DNA of 64,000 bases from Terana coerulea. Lineage: Eukaryota; Basidiomycota; Agaricomycetes; Polyporales; Phanerochaetaceae. The position numbers were made by a program, and so were the translations under genes. The stretch spans positions 1 through 64,000 of the forward strand of contig JAKOGH010001116.1 in NCBI GenBank assembly GCA_024811115.1. Direction: 5' to 3'. Shown here in pieces: positions 57,787-64,000 of this stretch. The notes below the pieces were generated by a model. That model worked only from the letters and a program-made list of their open reading frames with translations, did not search any database and was not told the DNA's origin. How positions within the stretch are numbered: position 1 is the stretch's first letter; each line of letters opens with the position of its first letter.

Positions 57787-58585
57787 CGTCGATCGACGTC
57801 GGCATATGATATTGTGACAAGCTCAATGGACCGGGAATTCTATTCACCACCGTCACAGTACGCATACACATACCTTTCACCACGATCATGTCAAGCTCAT
57901 GCATTTGTTTGTCTCAGTAACGCCGTTCAATAGGAACCGCCAACGCACCAACATAATCTCACCCGAATCAGATTAATGTGCGACTTCATATACCCTCGCC
58001 AGTCCACTTATACCACCTGCGGGCCACGGATTAAGACATCGGAGGCGCTCTATATAACCGCTGTAGCGGCTGACACAGAACCGGATCTCGAATCCTCTCG
58101 CCTTGACTTTCGGTACACGGCAGACTCTCGTGTATGTTTTAATCAATCACTCTTCATTATGTAAGTCTGAGTCCCAACAGGATGTGCGCACTGCCTGAGC
58201 CTGAACAGCGTCATCAGCTGGCTGGGAAAAGAGTTCAATGAGGCTTCTGAGTAGATGGTCGTCGGCACAGCTGTGGCTTCCACCAACTTGAAGATGAACA
58301 GACTGCAAGCAGCGCCCCCTCGCCCAGCGCCCCGCCGCACTGTCCCCTTTTACGCCGATGAACCTTCGGGCCGGCCAATCATGAGGAGTGCCTGAACGTC
58401 AGTTCCCAGGAACGATCTGCAGCGAGGACAGCCGCCTCGACTGCTTCATTCGAGATATGGCGGGAAATGGTAGTATTGCGCACACTCTCCTGGGCCTGAC
58501 ATGTCGCGTTTATCTAGGACAACGCCGGTGATGGTGGGGCAGACATGCTTTTGCCTCCTGCCATTGCCCCTGCGAGTCGGCGACC
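57787..58585. other. intergenic, no gene seen
   Basis: About 800 bp between paralogue 3 and the Tyr/Ser-repeat gene. No coding evidence. Confidence 0.4.
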
Positions 58586-59574
58586 ATGAAGCTCGCGCCC
58601 TTCGTGCTCGCCCTCCTACAACTCAACGGAGTCGCAGCTGACGCTGAAGTACTGTGCGGCTCTGTGCCATGCGCGCAGGTACACATTGATTATTTTGTAC
58701 GGCTGCTTTAACCTGCCATTTATACTCAACGTATCGTGATATTCTCTAGGGGAGATCCGACAATGTCGCCGTTGAAGTAGTGGTTGAAGAGAAGGTCGCC
58801 AAACGTGCACCAGCAGCAGATCCCGCCGAAGGAAGGACCACAACTCCATCCAAAACGCTTGCGCATGCAACTCCAACCGGAAATATGCACTATCGTTCGA
58901 TGCCAGTTTCCCTACGTACTCTACCCTACGTACTCCTTCCCACCTACTCCTACCCGACATTCTCCTATTCAGAGCCGAGCTACTCCTTCCCCACCTTTTC
59001 ATACTCGGAGCCCAGCTATTCCTTCCCCACCTACTCGTATTCAGAACCCAGCTACTCTTTTCCGACATACTCCTACTCCACGCCCTCCTACTCCGTCCCG
59101 ACGTTCGCGGTCCCAACGCCGGACACTGGCGGCGGTGGCGGCGGCTCAGGCTCGTCATTCCCGAACACATCCTTCTCAACCACGAAGGCGAAAACGAGCA
59201 TGAAGAAGATCATTGGCGCCGTCGTCGAGGAGCGTGCTAGGTTTTCTTACCTTCCTCAGTGAGCTGTGGGCCACGTTGCGACGGCGGATGAGGCGACGAG
59301 CGAGTAAACCTAGGACCGATGTGGAAGACGGCGAGAAGCCGAGATTTAATGACGGCGTGGGCGCGAACGTCCCCTCGTTGGGATACCAGCCGCAGAACAT
59401 GGGACAGGTGGGTGCCGTGCTATATGAGCGGGAGCCGCTGTTGACTGGAGGGTACCATCCGCAGGTACGTCTATGTGCACGATCTGCGCCGATTTCAATG
59501 GATGTGCTCACAATATGTAGGCGCCGCTGCAGCCGCCCCCACCAGCGCAGCCGTATGTACCAACGCCGTACTGA
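58586..59574 (+). CDS. Tyr/Ser/Pro-repeat membrane protein
   Basis: Exons: 58586-58678, 58750-59464, 59521-59574. A signal peptide (MKLAPFVLALLQLNGVAADA) and a short Cys pair (CGSVPC) precede a polar stretch. Four imperfect 12-residue repeats of the form SYSFPT(Y/F)SYSEP then lie at 58938-59108. A Gly run and a membrane segment (MKKIIGAVV...VLGFLTFL) lead to a basic then Pro-rich cytosolic tail ending QPYVPTPY. Frame changes by +1 inside the membrane segment near 59225-59232: as written the first frame stops at 59260, but the downstream frame continues with the expected tail and spliced last exon. The repeats suggest an elongated, possibly cross-linkable extracellular region. No homologue recognised; it may be a distant relative of the adjacent surface-protein genes. 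Confidence 0.72.
58938..59108 (+). repeat. coding tandem repeat, about 36-nt unit
   Basis: Four imperfect copies encoding SYSFPT(Y/F)SYSEP, varying mainly at third codon positions. This points to old duplications kept by selection on protein sequence. Confidence 0.7.
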
Positions 59575-59900
59575 CATGTTGCGTTTTGTATACACCCTGT
59601 GTATGCCAGCTATATACTTGCATGTTTGGGCCACATCATGTAAAGTAGCTTCTGTACTAATCCTTATTTTCTGGGATTTCATGAGGACCCACGGCACAGC
59701 TCCGGAGTGAGATGATGGACAAAGTTGCATATCGGAAGGTAACCTATATAACACAAAGATACAACCACAGGCATATAGCATGGTACAACAGTAAGTATGA
59801 CGGGTATAAATGGTACTGATGATATAGCACATGAAAGCGACGACGGATTCCAAGGACATCGGGGCCCAGCCCACAAGTACTCCTCACCAAGCAGACTACA
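59575..59900. other. convergent spacer
   Basis: 326 bp between converging genes. Only 3' flanks. Confidence 0.4.
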
Positions 59901-62900
59901 TCACGGCTTACCCTTCTTGCTCTTCTTGCCCTTCCCCTTGCCCCCGCTCTGCGCCGACGCAGTTCTGGACATATCCTCCGCCTTGGCCTCTGCTCCGGCG
60001 CCCCCCTTGGCGCCCTTCTTCTTCTTTGTCTTCATAGGGGCGCCCCACAAATCTTCCTCCTCTTTATCTTCCTCCTTCTCGCCTTCCTCGCCTCCTTCGC
60101 CGTCCTCTCCATCCTCGCCAAGCTGCTTGTTCGCGTCGTCGCCCTCGGCAGCGGGCGTTGTCGGCGCGGTCTTCGACGGGTCCGCAGGCGCCTCAGAGTT
60201 CGCGTCGTCGGCAGCCGGGGCGGCGCCTTCAGCAGGGGTCTCGGCGGCGGCGGGTTCGGTGGGAGCACTCTCAGTTGGTGTAGGCGCTTCGGCCGCAGCC
60301 ACAGCATGAGCCTCCTCCCCGTGCGGCGCAGAAGGCTCGGACGTCGTCTCTGCAGCAAGGGCAGTCTCGGCGGCCTTCTGTGTTTCCTCGTCAAGCGCCT
60401 TCTGTGTTGCAGCAGCTGCCTCGTCCTCCGCTTTCTTGTCTGCCTCTGCTTGCGCCGCCGCCGCGGCCGCCTCTTCAGCGGCCGCGGCCTCCTTCTCAGC
60501 CCTCTTGACCTCCGCTTCCTGCCTCTTGCTCAGCTTCTTCTTCGTCCCGCCGGGTGTGATGGGCGTCTGAGGCACCGACGGCTCGACCTTCTCTAGCTCG
60601 GCTGGGGGCAGCTCGAGCTGCAAGCCCTTGTCATTCCCCTGCCTGTGCGCGGGCTCACCGAATGAGCCGAACGAGCCAGGCAGGCCGGCTATGACCGGCG
60701 AGGACGCCGACGTCGCGGTGGCGGTCGCTGCCTGCTGCTGCTGCGCGTCCTCGCCGCCCCCTCCGAGACCGAACGCGCTCGTCAGGTTCCCGATTCCGAA
60801 GCCGGTCGTGTTCGCCGCCGCCTTGGCGGAGCCCCACGCATTCGATACGCCGCCAAGCCCGCCGAAGCTACCGAGCCCCCAGCCGCCGCCGCCGCTACCA
60901 CCAGTGCCAGCGTTTGCGGCGCCAAACGCCGACGTGCGCTTCGAGCCCGCGGCGGAGCCGCCGTCCGTCTTGCCCCAGGGGCCCGTCGTGAGCGCGTCGC
61001 CGAAGCCCTTGCCCTCGCCGCCCCAGAGGTCGTCGAGCCCGTGCTCGCCGGGCGCCTTCGCGGCCGCCGCGGGGGGCGCGGCGACGTCGACCAGTCGTGC
61101 TGCGCTGCGCGCTCCGGCTCCGGCTTCGGCGGGACGACGGGCTCGCCGCCGTCAGGGAGGAAGGAAAACGCCGCAGCGGGCGCAGGCGGGGGCGGCGCCT
61201 CCGGGAGCGGCTCGGGCTCTCTCCTCGGTGAGGGCGCGAGCGAGGCGGCTTTTGGTGTAGGAGCCTTCGAGGGCGCTTTGGAGGGTGCCTTGGACGGGGC
61301 TTTCGACGCAGCCTTGGAAGCGGTCGGCGTAGGAACCTTCGACGCAGGAGGCAGCGCTGCTTCGACCGGCTTGGGCGACGGTGCAGGCGAGGGCGCCTTG
61401 GAGACGCCTGCTGGAGGTGCTGCAGAAGCCTTGGGTGTTGTTCCGCCCGGCGTACCAGCCCTGGGTGTCTCTGCAGGTGTGGCAACCTTGGGGGTATGGA
61501 TGGGGCTCGGTGCCTTTGAGGGCGCCTTTGACGGTACGGCCGATGGCGCTTTCGACGGCGCGACGGAGGGAGCCTTCGATGGCGCTACCGAGGGTGCTTT
61601 GGACGGCACAACTGAAGGGGCTTTCGATGGTGCAGCGGTAGGTGCCCTGGACGGTGCAGCTGTTGGCGCCCTGGACGGTGCGGCCGTTGGCATCTTAGAA
61701 GGTGCGGCGGTGGGAGCTTTGGACGGCGCGGCAGTAGGCGCCTTGGATGCAGCCCTCGCGGCCTCAGGATCGAACACCAGCGATGGGTCGACCGCCCGTG
61801 GCATCGGAGTCGCGACTCCAGAAGCCAGTGGAGGCGTGGCATGATGAGACGGAACGTGAGACGCAACATGCGGGCTGGCAGGTTTCGAAGCGACGGGTGG
61901 TTGTGCGGGGTCGACGTAGTCAAGCTCATGTCCCCCTGCCCGCCAAACCCGCCCGGCATGCCCTCGAAGTACGACGCCGCCTCCCCGCGCGGAGAAGCGA
62001 GAGGCGTCTGGCGTGCGGACGGTGCGATGCTCGACAAGGCGCTTGGGACGCCCCAGAGCGAGTTCAGTGTCTCACCCAGCCGCGCCGTCCCGGTGCTGCG
62101 CGTCGAGTATCGGCTGTCCGTCGAGAGGTTGACAGCGCGGTCGCGGTCGCTGATGCTCGGCGCCCGCGGCGTGGCCGACACTGACGGCCCGCGGCTCTTG
62201 CCCTTGTCGACCGTCGTCGAGCTTCTGCGGCTGTCGCGGCTGTTGAGTGTCTCGATGTCGACCCCGCGCGACGTGTGGCGTCTATCGAGTTCGGGCGAGC
62301 GGGAGGACGAGGAGGATGTGCGATGACTGGGTGTGCGTGAGACAACGGGCGGAAGGTCCACATGAGCGGAGCGGGTGGATTGGGGCAAGCTACCAGCCCG
62401 GGAACCGCTCCTTGAACTCGAGACTGGATCCCTGGAAGGTGCGCCCGACGAGCTCGAGGGCTTGTGGTGAGACGGGCGAGAGGCAATGTATACAATTGTG
62501 CCATCATCATCGGCGAGACCGCCGTCTTCTTCTTCGGCTCTAGTGCCACTTTCGTTGTACACGATGGACGCAGGACCGCTGTGAGCGGTGGTCGTCAGTA
62601 CCCACCCCTGGATGCAAAATGGTACAAACTCACTATTTAATCTTGTTGTTATCAGTCCACTTAATCCTCGCCCTGAACTCGGTTAGGCCAAAGTGAATCT
62701 CGATGCTGAACACAATCGTCCAGTACATCTTTCCTCCATTGCCCTGCTTGGACTGCGCGCTTCCGGCCAGCGGAGACAAGTCTGCGCGCACGTAGCAAAG
62801 CGTCGAGAAGTTATCTGTGGAGAGTGAAGATGTTAGCACCAAGCTCGCATGCCGCGTAGCATCGATACTGACCAGCACCACGCATGATCCACTTCGGAAC

Positions 62901-64000
62901 CACATCACCACCTCGATAACACCAGATCTCAACCTCGAACACGGACAATGTCGAGAGATTGGTAACCTCGGTGCAATACTTCCGGCTGAAGACCGTTGAT
63001 TCCTTGACCTTTACGCCCTGCAATGGTGGGTCTCAGTACAGCATACACCCAAGTCAGCAAACTGGCTTTGGCTTACCCTGGCCAAGATGCAATCGAATGC
63101 ATCTGGAAGCAGCTTCGGCCCCGACGGTAGCTCAAACAGTCTGTGCTTTCTTGCAACATGGTCCTCGTCATCGGCGTCGAAGTTTCTGAGGTACTCGACG
63201 CCATACATAAACTTGCTGACGCGCGCTGAGACGTGGTGATCACAGTAGAATCCGATGGCACCATCTGCAACGGCCTTTGATCTGCATTGAGATGCGTAAC
63301 TCAGTTATGTGATTGGCGAAAGAAGCTGGAGCAGCGCACGTTTGACTATCTGGCCGACTGACGGAAACCCCAAGAGGACCAAGACGTTCTTGCAATTGGC
63401 TAAATAGCCAAGGGCTGGCGGCAAAACCACCAACAAGCCATACACTCTAGCAGGTAGAACAGTGCATTTAGTCAAAAAGAACAAGTATCCCGAGCTGAAT
63501 CCGACATACCTTGACCTGGCCTGATGATGCTTGAATCTGGGACCTGATGGAGGCGACAGCAGCTTCGATAGAGGGCTCGAATAATGCAGCAACCTCGTCA
63601 CTGTTACTTTATCAGTACCAACCAAACGAAGACGACTTTGGAGAAATTTACCCTGTTAGTTTCAGCTGGCCGCCTCGTATCCCGGCGTTCAGATCCTTAT
63701 CCAGCGGACTCCCGAACGGCACAAACTGCAACTCTTTGTGGTCACGGAAGAGCCTCTTCGTGGTCTCATCGAAGCGCTTCGCGATGTGATCCAACGAATC
63801 GGTCGTGCCGTACTTCGAGTTTTTGAGCTTCTCGGCGAAGAAGCCGCGGGCACGCCGCGAGACGAAGACGGAACCTGCGAACACACCTGTGTAGGGTTTG
63901 CAACATGTCAGAACCTAGATACTGCGATATGCGATAGAAGAGATAGAAGTACGGACAGTCTGGTGGGGCAATTTCTTCGATTACGAGAGGGATGGTGCCA
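59901..64000 (-). CDS. HSPA12-like Hsp70 protein with long disordered C-terminal tail, partial
   Basis: Exons in the window: 64000-63957 (cut by the edge), 63886-63652, 63600-63510, 63446-63340, 63281-63077, 63017-62871, 62814-62634, 62578-59901. The Hsp70-like part shows GSVFVSRRARGFFAEKL, FEPSIEAAVASIRSQ, WLVGGFAASPWLFSQLQERL, NKAV-type KAVADGAIGFYCDHHVSARV, EIWCYRGGDVVPKW and HFGLTEFRARIKW. This is the C-terminal half of the ATPase and following region in fungal HSPA12 relatives. A 55-nt intron with a CTGAC branch site joins it to GPASIVYNESG, and the frame continues about 890 residues: Ser-rich, ten SKAPTAAP-type octapeptides, Gly-rich, then an Ala/Glu-rich segment ending KKSKKGKP. Two -1 breaks (near 61865-61870 and 61091-61100) interrupt the tail. 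Client and role of the tail are unknown. Confidence 0.82.
61508..61747 (-). repeat. 24-nt coding tandem repeat (SKAPTAAP)
   Basis: Ten consecutive octapeptides of the form S(K/R)(A/M)P(T/S)xxP in the tail of the Hsp70-like protein. A second SKAP-rich block follows at about 61255-61330. Confidence 0.8.

Noticed and set aside
61041..61844. Gly/Ala-rich 267-codon frame on the plus strand
   Set aside because: It is the complement of the SKAPTAAP repeat region and only mirrors its periodicity.
62610..62633. 24-nt intron joining the Hsp70 part to its tail
   Set aside because: Too short. The next acceptor gives a 55-nt intron with a CTGAC branch site and exact phase to GPASIVY.

Overview
The window looks like nuclear DNA of a filamentous basidiomycete (Agaricomycetes, possibly a wood- or litter-decay order). 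The evidence is the short GT-AG introns (mostly 47-65 nt), GC-rich coding DNA, tight gene packing on both strands without operons, and gene families typical of mushrooms: HSPA12-like Hsp70, Rds1-like ferritin-fold proteins, single-pass Cys-rich surface proteins and Upf1-like helicases. Exon structures were built by hand from splice sites, reading-frame phase and family motifs. Total spliced lengths were checked against phase.

Layout: 1-979 (-) start of a Rho GEF that runs off the left edge. 2471-2920 a decayed SMC3 hinge fragment. 3847-4434 (-) a weak hypothetical gene. 6526-9826 (+) ataxin-2/PBP1. 10379-14399 (+) BUB1 checkpoint kinase. 15060-16060 (-) GPI-type wall protein. 16719-17828 (-) endonuclease/exonuclease/phosphatase protein. 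18615-20035 (+) SQT1/AAMP WD40 protein. 21766-24172 (+) sugar transporter. 24353-26896 (-) 18-exon intracellular GH13 alpha-amylase. 27587-28773 (+) RNase H2. 28924-31821 (-) SNU66/SART1. 32307-33725 (-) RMND1-like mitochondrial protein. 34996-37425 and 40424-42885 (+) two carnitine acetyltransferase paralogues enclosing an opposite-strand Rds1-like gene (37769-39300). 43017-45776 (-) Upf1-like helicase. 46981-47345 (+) PAM18. 47601-48524 (+) EFM4. 48590-51856 (-) SGD1/NOM1. 52671-57786 (+) three tandem Cys-rich membrane-protein paralogues. 58586-59574 (+) a Tyr/Ser/Pro-repeat membrane protein. 59901 to the right edge (-) an Hsp70-like protein with a disordered tail of about 890 residues.

Most genes are unrelated housekeeping functions: splicing, ribosome assembly, checkpoint, mRNP control, mitochondrial import and lipid metabolism. 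The sugar transporter and amylase are neighbours in carbohydrate use. The clearest local organisation is the duplicated acyltransferase pair and the surface-protein array.

Two things matter for any reader. First, about 27 single-base breaks interrupt conserved frames, often at homopolymers, and predicted exon totals agree with their net count. They look more like consensus errors than mass pseudogenisation. Second, several splice features are unusual: a 4-nt microexon that completes the amylase active-site motif, and at least three GC-AG introns. No rRNA, convincing tRNA, CRISPR array or intact transposon was seen.
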